Shown one piece after another: positions 1 through 7,940 of a DNA stretch of 25,483 bases. Each line of letters opens with the position of its first letter. The first letter of the stretch is position 1. The translations under genes were made by a program, and so were the position numbers. The notes below the pieces were generated by a model, which did not search any database, was not told where the DNA came from, and worked only from the letters and a program-made list of their open reading frames with translations. Source of the DNA: Actinomycetota bacterium (lineage in GTDB: Bacteria > Actinomycetota > Acidimicrobiia > Acidimicrobiales > Ilumatobacteraceae); assembly GCA_005805045.1 (NCBI GenBank), contig SYNW01000136.1, positions 1 to 25,483 of the forward strand, read 5' to 3'.

Positions 1-76
1 AGCGTTTAGCTCAGTTGGCTAGAGCATCTCCTTTACAAGGAGAGGGTCGGGGGTTCGAGTCCCTCAACGCCCACCA
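1..76 (+). tRNA. tRNA-Val (anticodon UAC), missing its first base
   Basis: The cloverleaf can be folded by eye. The D-arm is GCTC/GAGC, the anticodon stem is TCTCC/GGAGA around the loop TTTACAA (anticodon TAC, valine), and the T-arm contains GGTTCGAGTCC. The CCA end is encoded at 74-76. Counting back from the conserved T8-A9 puts the window's first base at tRNA position 2, so one 5' base lies outside. Acceptor pairs 3-70 to 7-66 are good, but position 2 (A) faces C71, a mismatch. The flavin monooxygenase gene starts 29 bases downstream on the same strand. Confidence 0.93.
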
Positions 77-105
77 GAATCTGACAAAATCTAAGAAATT
101 AACTT

Positions 106-1890
106 ATGGCAAACAATAACCCCTCAACCGAGAACCTCTCAGTAGATGAATTGAGAGAAAAGTACAAAGTAGAACGACAAAAGCGCTTGCGTTCGGACGG
201 AATTCGGCAGTACCAAGATTTCTCAGGCGAGTTCAAAGATTTTGATCGTGACCCCTATGTACAGCCCGGCTTCACACGTGAGCCTGTAACCCAAGAACTA
301 GATGTAGTGATTGTCGGTGGCGGTTTTGGCGGAATGATCGCGGCGGCCAATCTCACAAAAGCAGGTATTACAAATTTTCGGATTGTGGAAAAAGCTGGTG
401 ACTTTGGTGGCACTTGGTATTGGAATCGTTATCCCAATGCGGCTTGTGATGTTGAATCATACGTGTACTTGCCATTGTTGGAAGAAACCGGCTACATGCC
501 AACTGAGAAGTACGCCAAGGCTCCCGAGATCTTTGCCTATTGCCAATTGCTTGGCAAAACGTTTGACCTTTATCGAGCAGCACTTTTCCAGACTGAAATC
601 GCCGATATGCGATGGGATGAGCGAGCCAATCGTTGGATTGTGACAACATCTCGGCAGGACAATCTGTCCACCAAGTTCATCGTGATTGCTGGTGGAGTTC
701 TACACAAAGCGAAACTCCCAGGTATCACTGGTATCGAAACTTTCAAAGGGCGGACTTTCCATACCAGCCGCTGGGATTATTCTTACACTGGCGGAAATTC
801 CCAAGGCCTGATGGACAAGTTGGCCGATAAAAGAGTTGGCATCATCGGCACGGGCGCAACCGCGGTGCAAGTTGTCCCAAAATTAGCCGAGTCTGCAAAA
901 GAGCTTTTTGTTTTTCAGCGCACTCCAGCAGCCGTTGGTGTTCGCGGAAATAAGCCAACCGACCCCGATTGGTTCAAGTCGTTGAAACCTGGTTGGCAGA
1001 GCAAACGAATTGTCAATTTCACCCAAGCAGTCACCGGTGCCCAACCTGAGATTGATCTGATTGAAGATGAGTGGACGCGAATGATGCGTGTTGATACGAG
1101 AAAATTGCCCGACAACGATGAAGAAGCCGCTGAATTGGAGCGAATTGATTTTGAGAATATGCAAGGAATTCGTCAGCGCATTGAGCAGATAATTGATGAT
1201 CCAAAGACTGCTGAGTTGATGAAGCCCTGGTACGGCCAGAACTGCAAGCGTCCATGTTTCCATGACGAATATTTGCCTGCATTTAATCGTCCCAATGTTC
1301 ACCTCATTGATACAGACGGCAAGGGCGTCGACGAAGTAACAGAGGCTGGCGTGGTAGTCAATGGGGTGGAATATCCTGTTGATCTTTTAATTTTTGCTTC
1401 CGGTTTCGAAGTGACCACTGGTTACACCCAGCGTTTGGGTTTTGATCCTGTTGGGCGCGATGGTGTTTCGTTGAGCCAAGGATGGAAAGACGGTCCGTCA
1501 ACGTTGCACGGTGTTCTCTCCCGAGGTTTTCCAAATATGTTCATGATTAGCACCGTGCAGGGAGCGCAAGCGACAAACTTCGTGCACTCCATTGGTGAGG
1601 TTGCCCAGCATGTGACATTTTTGCTGGCGCATTGTTTGGAGCAAAACATTGCAACAATAGAACCAACGCTTGCTGCCCAAGAAGATTGGCTTCAGACGCT
1701 CTTTGGTCAAGTTGGAGGCGTCGCGCGCTACAACGCCACATGCACACCTGGCTATCTAAATGGTGAAGGTGGTGGCGATGTGCGAAGTGCACGGGCGATG
1801 GCTTGGATAACAAGTGTGTTGGGTTTTGCCAACTATGTCGAATCGTGGCGCACAACCGCTAATTTTGCTGGTTTTGAGATCACTAAATAG
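106..1890 (+). CDS. Flavin-containing monooxygenase, Baeyer-Villiger type (class B)
   Basis: This is a predicted cytoplasmic FAD- and NADPH-dependent monooxygenase that inserts oxygen next to a ketone to give an ester or lactone. The 594 residues match the larger type I Baeyer-Villiger enzymes, including an N-terminal extension of about 60 residues. Visible motifs in order: FAD Rossmann loop GGGFGG at 71-76, GGTWYWNRYPNAACDVES at 101-118, the family fingerprint FKGRTFHTSRWD at 213-224, and the NADPH Rossmann loop GIIGTGATAVQ at 245-255. The fingerprint fits FxGxxxHxxxW(P/D), which separates this class from ordinary FMOs. The ATG at 106 has only a weak AAGAAA-like upstream site. The gene stands alone between the tRNA and a convergent operon. 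Substrate is unknown; cyclic ketones, aromatic ketones and steroids are all family precedents. Confidence 0.9.
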   Translation: MANNNPSTENLSVDELREKYKVERQKRLRSDGIRQYQDFSGEFKDFDRDPYVQPGFTREPVTQELDVVIVGGGFGGMIAAANLTKAGITNFRIVEKAGDFGGTWYWNRYPNAACDVESYVYLPLLEETGYMPTEKYAKAPEIFAYCQLLGKTFDLYRAALFQTEIADMRWDERANRWIVTTSRQDNLSTKFIVIAGGVLHKAKLPGITGIETFKGRTFHTSRWDYSYTGGNSQGLMDKLADKRVGIIGTGATAVQVVPKLAESAKELFVFQRTPAAVGVRGNKPTDPDWFKSLKPGWQSKRIVNFTQAVTGAQPEIDLIEDEWTRMMRVDTRKLPDNDEEAAELERIDFENMQGIRQRIEQIIDDPKTAELMKPWYGQNCKRPCFHDEYLPAFNRPNVHLIDTDGKGVDEVTEAGVVVNGVEYPVDLLIFASGFEVTTGYTQRLGFDPVGRDGVSLSQGWKDGPSTLHGVLSRGFPNMFMISTVQGAQATNFVHSIGEVAQHVTFLLAHCLEQNIATIEPTLAAQEDWLQTLFGQVGGVARYNATCTPGYLNGEGGGDVRSARAMAWITSVLGFANYVESWRTTANFAGFEITK

Positions 1891-1900
1891 AACTAAGTTT

Positions 1901-1916
1901 AAAATCTTTTGATTTT
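1901..1916. terminator. Possible weak AT-rich hairpin after the monooxygenase gene
   Basis: AAAATC-TTTT-GATTTT forms a 6-bp stem with a 4-base loop, 10 bases after the stop codon at 1890. The stem is AT-rich and there is no clean T-run, so it is a poor intrinsic terminator. The rest of the convergent gap (1891-2068) shows nothing recognisable. Confidence 0.22.
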
Positions 1917-2068
1917 GTTCAGAAAAAGCATTATGGCTCCATCACTACTCAGCCACGACTCTGGAGTTCTGCGGCGAGTGCTTGTTGAGAAGACTTTGCT
2001 GGACGAGGTGCGTTGACGCTGTCCAATATCGTAGCGACTGTATTGCAGGGCTCTATTGAAGCAAGGTC

Positions 2069-2938
2069 CTATGATGCCAGCCACACGGTGGGGCAGTCAT
2101 CTTCATGGAGTGGATTCCCGTCAACCAAGTGCTGGTGGTGGACTTTGAGTGGAGCGCCGGCACGCATGAAGTAAGTGACATCATCTCCGCAATAGCGAAG
2201 GCTAATCGCCCGGCGAGATCCGCGAGATGTGTTTGGGCCAGCGCCGTGAATAGTGCGAGCATGATGAACAGTTACATCACCCGGTTTAGTGTCGAAAGAA
2301 ATTATCGAGCATTCGTTGCGGTGCGACATGGCATCAATATCAGGCACCATCGAGCCTTGTGTACCAGGAATGACCATTGAGGACACAAAAAGATTTGGTT
2401 GGTATATTTCTGGCCACAAATGCGAACCTGCGACGAACTTGACTGCACCTGATTCTGTGGTCACCGTGTCAAGGGGACACCACATCGTGCAAACTTTGGT
2501 TCCGTTGACATGAAAATATGCCATGTCTTGATGCCATGCGGTGCGTTCTATGGTGCCTGGTTCTTTGACAAGCACGCTGTCTTCCCAAAGTCGCACGCGG
2601 TCGGACTGCATCACCAGTCCGGCAATTTGGGGCATCGGAGACTCACAGGCAAAGTGGCGAAATGTGGCATGTTCAATCCAGTGGTCGACTCCAGCAATAA
2701 AGCGACCACGACCAGAGGGAGGCGTCTCTGCTTGCCCATTTTCTTTGCCGCCTTTGACGATGGCGTCGCTCATTGCTGAGAGGTCTGCAACCTGAGAAGT
2801 GTCAAAAAGTTCTGCGATCGGTGTGGCCATATCGTGCAGAAGCCTCGGATCTACTACTTCAGGCAAGCACACCACTCCGTCGCGCCAGAACGTCTCTATT
2901 TCTTGCGATGTGATTGATCGAAGTAGTGCCGAACTCAT
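2069..2938 (-). CDS. Phytanoyl-CoA dioxygenase (PhyH) family Fe(II)/2-oxoglutarate oxygenase
   Basis: This is a predicted Fe(II)- and 2-oxoglutarate-dependent hydroxylase of 289 residues, the usual size for the PhyH family. The iron-binding triad is visible: WHQD gives His136 and Asp138, and the distal His is in DVTVHHARTIHGAGPN (about His231). RRAISLRY at 242-249 supplies the arginine expected to hold 2-oxoglutarate. The gene is last in a three-gene reverse-strand operon, with its ATG two bases after the SDR stop. A good GAAGGG ribosome site lies inside the end of the SDR gene. Bacterial members act on many small molecules (CoA esters, ectoine, phosphonates, natural products), so the substrate cannot be read from sequence. 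The two dehydrogenases upstream suggest stepwise oxidation of one compound. Confidence 0.9.
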   Translation of the reverse strand: MSSALLRSITSQEIETFWRDGVVCLPEVVDPRLLHDMATPIAELFDTSQVADLSAMSDAIVKGGKENGQAETPPSGRGRFIAGVDHWIEHATFRHFACESPMPQIAGLVMQSDRVRLWEDSVLVKEPGTIERTAWHQDMAYFHVNGTKVCTMWCPLDTVTTESGAVKFVAGSHLWPEIYQPNLFVSSMVIPGTQGSMVPDIDAMSHRNECSIISFDTKPGDVTVHHARTIHGAGPNTSRGSRRAISLRYCGDDVTYFMRAGAPLKVHHQHLVDGNPLHEDDCPTVWLAS

Positions 2939-2940
2939 TA

Positions 2941-3699
2941 TTAACCCTTCACTGAAAATCCACCGTCAACAACAAGAGTGTGTCCGGTGATGTATTGACT
3001 GGCTTGGGAACAAAGAAAGAGTACGGCTGGCGCGATTTCTGAAGGTGTAGCAACTCGTGCCAATGGGGTGCGATCAAGATGGGGACGTGTCATGGCGTCA
3101 GAAGACAACATTGGCGCAGTCATATTTGATGCAACGAGCCCAGGAGCAACGGCATTTACCCGAATATTATCTTTGGCATAGTGGACTGAAAGTGTTTTTG
3201 TCATCTGTACGACTGCAGCTTTGGCAGCCCCGTATCCTGGGACGAATTCAATCGCAAAGAATGATGCAAGAGATGCCATATTGATGACGGAGGCGCCCCC
3301 AGTGAGATCTGACTTGCAAAGAGTCGGATGCAAAAGTTGGGTCAGCCGAAAAGCAGCTGCACTATTGATTTGTAGGGCTTGTTCAAAAACATCAGGATCA
3401 TATTCGTTTGCACCGCCCGGAAGAACTTGTCCGGCATTGTTGACAAGGATGTCTAAGTCGGTGATGCCCTCGGCTACCGAGGTGATCTGTTGACGATCGT
3501 TCATTTGACACTGCAGATACTTGAACCCCGATAGATCGTGGGAATACTCCGCAGCAGATTCTTTGGTCCCTGTAATCGTGACAATTGCTCCTGCAGAGAT
3601 GAATGCGTTGGCAATTTCAAGCCCGATTCCGTTTGAGCCACCCGACACCAAGACTTTGGAACCCGCAAAATTAAAAGTTGTCGTATTCAATGCTGGCAT
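2941..3699 (-). CDS. Short-chain dehydrogenase/reductase (classical SDR)
   Basis: This is a predicted NAD(P)-dependent alcohol dehydrogenase or ketoreductase of 252 residues, typical for classical SDRs. Motifs numbered from the chosen start: cofactor loop SGGSNGIG at 19-26, NNAG at 87-90, catalytic Ser143 and the Tyr156-x-x-x-Lys160 pair in GYGAAKAA, then the family C-terminus YITGHTLVVDGG. The ATG at 3699 was chosen because it overlaps the upstream stop as TAATG and has AAAGG seven bases ahead, a typical coupled start. An in-frame ATG at 3717 would add six residues. It is the middle gene of the operon with the Gfo/Idh/MocA and PhyH genes. Substrate unknown. Confidence 0.9.
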   Translation of the reverse strand: MPALNTTTFNFAGSKVLVSGGSNGIGLEIANAFISAGAIVTITGTKESAAEYSHDLSGFKYLQCQMNDRQQITSVAEGITDLDILVNNAGQVLPGGANEYDPDVFEQALQINSAAAFRLTQLLHPTLCKSDLTGGASVINMASLASFFAIEFVPGYGAAKAAVVQMTKTLSVHYAKDNIRVNAVAPGLVASNMTAPMLSSDAMTRPHLDRTPLARVATPSEIAPAVLFLCSQASQYITGHTLVVDGGFSVKG

Positions 3700-4697
3700 T
3701 ACCAGACCTTTTCCCATTGTTTAGATTCGTTGCTTCGATTAATTGCAAGTGCTGCCCGCACTTCTCCTAAAGAATACCGAGCATCGGCAGCAAGCGGGGT
3801 GCCGTCAAGAACAGCCGCTTCAAAATCTTTCCAGACACCGATGTAACTATCCATATAGTTGCCATTACCGACTACGGTTCCTTGCCAGTTTGTGCCGTCA
3901 AAAAGTCGTACTTCGCCAAGAGCCGAAATGACAATTTCACCTTTTGTGCCTGTGAATTGAAAATGGGGTTGAAGAGCAACGGCGCCCGTAGCAAGCATGA
4001 CATCAAAACTTGCCACGACTCCTGAATCAAATTTGCATAAAGCTCGCACAAGGGATTCACCCTGCATTTTTTCCTGAATACGACCAGTGACTGCGACGAC
4101 TTGATCAATCTCTCCTAAAATCATTCGTAGCGGTCTCATCCAATGAGATCCGGTATCGATGGCAACTCCACCTCCCGCCTGGGCAGTCTGAAATCTCCAA
4201 GACTCTGGGCTGGGGTAAAACTCAGGAGTGATCCCAAAGTTATGCCATGACCGAGCGGTGAGGATGTCTCCAATCGCCCCACCGCTGATAAGTTCTTGAG
4301 CAATCAAGACCTCCGGCCAATATTGAGCGTTCTCTGTCAACATAAATACTTTGTCGGGATGCTTTGCTGCTTCAGCAAGTATTTGTTCACACGCTTCGAT
4401 GCTCGGTGCCATTGGCTTTTCAAGGGCGACGTGCACGCCGACATCAAGGGCTCGGGAGACGACTTCTTGATGAAGATGATGTGGTACCAAAATCGCCAGT
4501 GCGTCAACGCCGATTGACATTGCTTCGTCAATTGTTGAGCATGCCTCACCGCCCGTAAGCAAAGCCAGATGATCGGCGTTTTCAGCCAAGACATCAACGC
4601 AGGCGGTCACCCGCGTGCGACCTAAATCTTTTAAAGCCCGTGCATGCCATTGCGCAATTGCGCCGCATCCAACAAGTCCCAAACGAAGTTCTTGCAT
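3699..4697 (-). CDS. Gfo/Idh/MocA family NAD(P)-dependent oxidoreductase
   Basis: This is a predicted dehydrogenase of the family that oxidises sugars, inositols and related polyols. The N-terminal Rossmann fold starts LGLVGCGAIAQWHARAL. The family EKP motif is in HVALEKP (residues 95-97 counted from the TTG at 4703) and the C-terminal signature is GGGVAIDTGSHWMR at 177-190, with the usual Asp and His. Length is about 332 residues, normal for the family. An in-frame TTG at 4703 is possible, but the ATG at 4697 is preferred: there is no Shine-Dalgarno site, and TAGTCT lies exactly six bases upstream, as in a leaderless gene. It is first in the operon with the SDR and PhyH genes, overlapping the SDR by one base. 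A sugar-like or cyclitol substrate is a family-based guess. Confidence 0.88.
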   Translation of the reverse strand: MQELRLGLVGCGAIAQWHARALKDLGRTRVTACVDVLAENADHLALLTGGEACSTIDEAMSIGVDALAILVPHHLHQEVVSRALDVGVHVALEKPMAPSIEACEQILAEAAKHPDKVFMLTENAQYWPEVLIAQELISGGAIGDILTARSWHNFGITPEFYPSPESWRFQTAQAGGGVAIDTGSHWMRPLRMILGEIDQVVAVTGRIQEKMQGESLVRALCKFDSGVVASFDVMLATGAVALQPHFQFTGTKGEIVISALGEVRLFDGTNWQGTVVGNGNYMDSYIGVWKDFEAAVLDGTPLAADARYSLGEVRAALAINRSNESKQWEKVW

Positions 4698-4703
4698 TTT
4701 CAA

Positions 4704-4709
4704 AGACTA
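4704..4709 (-). promoter_or_regulatory. Candidate -10 hexamer for the Gfo/Idh/MocA-SDR-PhyH operon
   Basis: TAGTCT on the minus strand fits TANNNT and is followed by six bases and ATG, placing transcription start at or near the start codon. A TTGTTG 18 bases further upstream could be the -35. The site shares a 38-base gap with the divergent sulfotransferase gene. Confidence 0.45.
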
Positions 4710-4735
4710 CTATTTACGGTCAGGAGACAACAATA

Positions 4736-5983
4736 GTGAAAATACACATCTCTGATTTGGCGGAGCCACAACTCACAGATATGCAACGTCTTGCCCATCA
4801 ATACGGCGAGACGCTTACGCTGGATATGTCACTTAATGGCGTGCTTGAGGACGCAGTTGCACGCACGGGTCTCACCGACTTTGGGGCAACCGACTTCACC
4901 TATCGGTTGTCGCTGTGGCTCGATGAAGTGGGGCAAGACCCTGACCGACTCGGCATTGGCAACCTATCGCTTCGAAATAGTTGTGTTCGGTATGCATCTA
5001 ATCGATTATTGACACAAGACTTGTTGCAGAGACATCCCGAGATTCATGACATCAAAATTGAGCGACCCATCATCATCGTTGGTTTGCCTCGCACCGGCAC
5101 AACCCATCTGTTGAATCTTTTGTCTGCCGACCAGAGTCTGCGTTCAATGCCTCTATGGGAAAGTTATGAGCCGATTGCGCAACGAGGGGAAGCGCCTAGT
5201 GCAGATGGGCTTGACCCGCGGTACGTGCGTTGCAACAAAGAATGGGAACAAATGCAAATGGTGACACCTCACGTGGCTCTGATGCACCCGATGGACCCCG
5301 CACACGTCCACGAAGAAATTGAGTTGATGTTGCCTGATTTTGCTTCCTACAACCTGGAATGGGTGGCACGCTGCCCAGGGTGGCGCGACTATTACTTTTC
5401 AACCGATCAGCAACCGCATTATGACTACATGCACACGATGTTGAAAGTCCTCACGTTCCTGCGACCCCGAAATCGGTGGATCCTTAAGTCACCCCAACAT
5501 TTCGAGCAAATAGGGCCACTCATGAACACTTTTCCCGACGCAACAATTGTGATGACTCATCGTGATCCTGTCTCTGTTATCCAGTCGGCAGCAACAATGA
5601 TTACATATGCAGCGCGGATGGCATACCGGACGATTGATCCACACTGGTATATCGACTACTGGACTGACAGAGTGCAAAAACTGCTGGCTTCGGCGGTGCG
5701 CGATATTGATCTTATTCCTCGAAGCCAACGCATCGATGTCCACTTCAATGAATTCATGGCTGATGATTCGGCGATGGTGGCTCGAATCTGTGATTTTGCC
5801 GCGCATCCATTGAGTAAAAAAGCCCAAGAGTCAATTGCCAAGCGCGCTGCTGATCGTTCTCGAGACGGACAAGACTCAATCGTCTATGATTTGCGCCAAG
5901 ATTTTGATCGAACACCTGAACAAATTCGCGAGAGATTTTCGTCGTATCTTGAAAAGTTCAATGTCCCAAATGAGGTGATGTGA
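4736..5983 (+). CDS. Sulfotransferase family protein (PAPS-dependent)
   Basis: This is a predicted cytoplasmic sulfotransferase moving a sulfo group from PAPS to a hydroxyl or amine acceptor. Numbered from the chosen start (415 residues): the PAPS 5'-phosphosulfate loop is GLPRTGTTHL at 116-125, a family motif ILKSPQH lies near 250, and the 3'-phosphate loop is THRDPVSVIQS at 274-284. The start is GTG at 4736, with AGGAG nine bases ahead. An in-frame ATG at 4640 would overlap the divergent neighbour and add 32 residues of antisense-looking sequence. The next gene begins one base after the stop codon, so the two are almost certainly co-translated. The enzyme resembles the bacterial family widespread in actinobacteria. 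Its acceptor is unknown. Confidence 0.87.
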   Translation: MKIHISDLAEPQLTDMQRLAHQYGETLTLDMSLNGVLEDAVARTGLTDFGATDFTYRLSLWLDEVGQDPDRLGIGNLSLRNSCVRYASNRLLTQDLLQRHPEIHDIKIERPIIIVGLPRTGTTHLLNLLSADQSLRSMPLWESYEPIAQRGEAPSADGLDPRYVRCNKEWEQMQMVTPHVALMHPMDPAHVHEEIELMLPDFASYNLEWVARCPGWRDYYFSTDQQPHYDYMHTMLKVLTFLRPRNRWILKSPQHFEQIGPLMNTFPDATIVMTHRDPVSVIQSAATMITYAARMAYRTIDPHWYIDYWTDRVQKLLASAVRDIDLIPRSQRIDVHFNEFMADDSAMVARICDFAAHPLSKKAQESIAKRAADRSRDGQDSIVYDLRQDFDRTPEQIRERFSSYLEKFNVPNEVM

Positions 5984-5984
5984 T

Positions 5985-7265
5985 TTGAAGACAAATGCCG
6001 AAATAGAAAAACAAGTTGATTATTTGATTGACACGCGACCAGGCAAAGAATTGCTTGCACATGTATATGAAGACCCGGCGACAGAAGTTGCACCAAAAAT
6101 TTACAGATCTAGTGGGTCAACGGCTGCATACATGATCGTGCATGACGCTGGAAGAATCATCATTAATACGGGAATGGGTTATGAAGCCGTCCATCACAAA
6201 CGGGTATTTGACGCAATATGTAGCGGCCCCACCACTCATATCGTTACCACTCAGGCCCACGTAGATCATGTTGGCGGTGTGGGGCTCTTTCGAGAAAATG
6301 GCACCGTGTATATCGCTCAAGAAAACAATCCTGCCTGCCAAACAGATGACGCCCGAATTCAAAAATTGCGATATCGAACGGCACAAGTATGGTTTGATGT
6401 CAGCGGCGCAGCGGCGCAGCAGATAGCCAAAGCAAATCCGGGTGTTGCGATGAGGCAGGACACTCCTGTCCCTGATGTGGTTTTCAAAGACAGGTACGTT
6501 TTTTCTGTTGGTGGTTGCAATCTTGAACTCATTGCTGCCACAGGCGAGACAATTGATTCATTGATTGTTTGGCTGCCACAATCAAACACCGCGCTTATTT
6601 CTAATTTGCTCGGACCATTGTTCCCCCATTTTCCGAACTTCAACACCCTGCGAGGGGACAGGTATCGTTTTGTTGAGCCATATCTCGAGACCGTGAACAA
6701 ACTTCGCAGTCTCAATATTGCAGTTCTTGTGACGGGACGACACATGCCCATCGTCGGAGCAGAATTGATTGATGCATCTTTGGCCCGCCTGCACGGAGCA
6801 GTGCAATTCGTGCATCAAAGCACTCTTGAAGGTATGAACGCAGGCACCGACGTTTTCACGCTGATGAAAGAGATAACACTGCCAGCAGAACAACGAGTAG
6901 GGCAAGGCTACGGCAAAGTTATGTGGGCTATTCGCACAATTTGGGAGACATACATGGGCTGGTTTCACTTGCAGTCAACTACAGAATTGCATGCAGAGCG
7001 ACCTATCGAGGCGATGGCAGAACTTGTCCAAGTAATAGGTGCTGACGCTGTATGCGCCCGAGCCGTCGAATTACTCGTTGCAGGTCAAGCGGTTCGAGCC
7101 ATCTATCTCGCTGAGGCTGTGCTGTATGAATCATCAGACCATGCAGGTGCAGCAGACGTGATGCTACGAGCCCACCAGTTTCTATTGAACAGCGGGGGGG
7201 ATTTGAGTTTTTGGGAATCAGGCTGGCTCGTTGATCAAATAAAAAAATGGAGCGTGAACAAATAA
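5985..7265 (+). CDS. Alkylsulfatase-like metallo-beta-lactamase-fold hydrolase
   Basis: This is a predicted metallo-hydrolase of 426 residues. The N-terminal half is a metallo-beta-lactamase fold. The C-terminal part from about 300 (LPAEQRVGQGYGKVMWAIRT onward, with YMGWFH, GADAVCARAVELLVAG and AEAVLY) resembles the alkyl-sulfatase dimerisation domain. The stretches NTLRG, VTGRHMP and the HQSTLEGMNAG helix also follow alkylsulfatases. The metal motif is QAHVDH at 90-95 instead of HxHxDH, so one expected zinc ligand is a Gln. The usual C-terminal sterol-carrier-like domain is absent. The start is TTG at 5985, preceded by GAGGTGA at suitable spacing. The gene follows the sulfotransferase by one base. 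A sulfate-ester hydrolase role is inferred from family and neighbour; it could also act on another ester or be non-hydrolytic. Confidence 0.8.
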   Translation: MKTNAEIEKQVDYLIDTRPGKELLAHVYEDPATEVAPKIYRSSGSTAAYMIVHDAGRIIINTGMGYEAVHHKRVFDAICSGPTTHIVTTQAHVDHVGGVGLFRENGTVYIAQENNPACQTDDARIQKLRYRTAQVWFDVSGAAAQQIAKANPGVAMRQDTPVPDVVFKDRYVFSVGGCNLELIAATGETIDSLIVWLPQSNTALISNLLGPLFPHFPNFNTLRGDRYRFVEPYLETVNKLRSLNIAVLVTGRHMPIVGAELIDASLARLHGAVQFVHQSTLEGMNAGTDVFTLMKEITLPAEQRVGQGYGKVMWAIRTIWETYMGWFHLQSTTELHAERPIEAMAELVQVIGADAVCARAVELLVAGQAVRAIYLAEAVLYESSDHAGAADVMLRAHQFLLNSGGDLSFWESGWLVDQIKKWSVNK

Positions 7266-7301
7266 AAAGGGAGTGTTGCGCCCCAGGCCATGTCAAACAT
7301 G

Positions 7302-7847
7302 TCAAGGATTGCGACGACCTTGTTTGCGATTCCAAATCGGTGAATCGCCTGGTTGATGTATTTGATGGGCCCGATGCCACTGCGCAAAGATTCCCAAGAT
7401 GTGCGGAGGATCGCCATGAATTTCAGTGAAACCACCGGTCACTGAGCGAGTGTCAAAATACGACGCATTGACGCCATCTGCATACAACTCACATGCGGCC
7501 TCAAAACCCATGTCCAAAAGGCGCTGGCGCTCTGCATCGAAATCTGAGACCAAATATGCGACGTGATGAAAACCTTCGGTGCCATTGGCATACATATCGC
7601 GATAGATCGAGGGAGTCTCGTCGTGTTGCACGATGAACTGGATCATCATTTCCCCCAAGTATCCAAAGGCATACGACACATCGGCTTCTTGGGTTGTGCC
7701 GCGGTACGTAAAAGTGTCACATTTATGGTGGTCAGTGACCGAAAAAGGTCCTGCACCAAACAACTTGTGCCACTTTTGGATTGAGTCCTCGATGTCATTG
7801 ACCAAGTAGGCCTGTTGGAATAGTGGATAGCGCCCCAAAATTGTCAT
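7302..7847 (-). CDS. VOC (glyoxalase/bleomycin resistance) fold protein
   Basis: The 181-residue protein has the vicinal-oxygen-chelate pattern. An opening strand FQQAYLVNDIEDSIQKWHKL is followed by FGAGPF, and a second module starts GFHHVAYLVSDFDAERQRL. Likely metal ligands are His in HHVAYLV and Glu in TEIHGDPP. Members include epimerases, dioxygenases, glyoxalases and resistance proteins, and this one resembles the methylmalonyl-CoA-epimerase-like group in layout. The ATG at 7847 has GAGGGG close upstream (four-base gap). The gene converges on the alkylsulfatase-like gene, leaving 36 bases without a clear terminator. Its reaction cannot be named; it may belong to the surrounding oxidative pathway. 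Confidence 0.75.
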   Translation of the reverse strand: MTILGRYPLFQQAYLVNDIEDSIQKWHKLFGAGPFSVTDHHKCDTFTYRGTTQEADVSYAFGYLGEMMIQFIVQHDETPSIYRDMYANGTEGFHHVAYLVSDFDAERQRLLDMGFEAACELYADGVNASYFDTRSVTGGFTEIHGDPPHILGIFAQWHRAHQIHQPGDSPIWNRKQGRRNP

Positions 7848-7927
7848 TACCCCTCATTTCCAATGGTGATTTTCATCAGTTTGCCGTTTGCAGTAACACA
7901 GTACTCCTACTACGCCCGACTACCGAC

Positions 7928-7933
7928 TACCGT
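7928..7933 (+). promoter_or_regulatory. Candidate -10 hexamer for the membrane protein gene
   Basis: TACCGT fits TANNNT and is followed by seven bases and the GTG at 7941, consistent with a leaderless transcript. No clear -35 was found. Confidence 0.33.
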
Positions 7934-7940
7934 TTAAGAG

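Noticed and set aside
1899..2084. 61-codon reverse-strand frame in the gap after the monooxygenase gene
   Set aside because: It has no ribosome site, unusual composition and overlaps the end of the PhyH gene; no domain is recognisable.
7289..7306. Tandem CATGTCAA repeat between the convergent metallo-hydrolase and VOC genes
   Set aside because: It has only two 8-base copies partly inside the VOC stop region, and no terminator or operator context.
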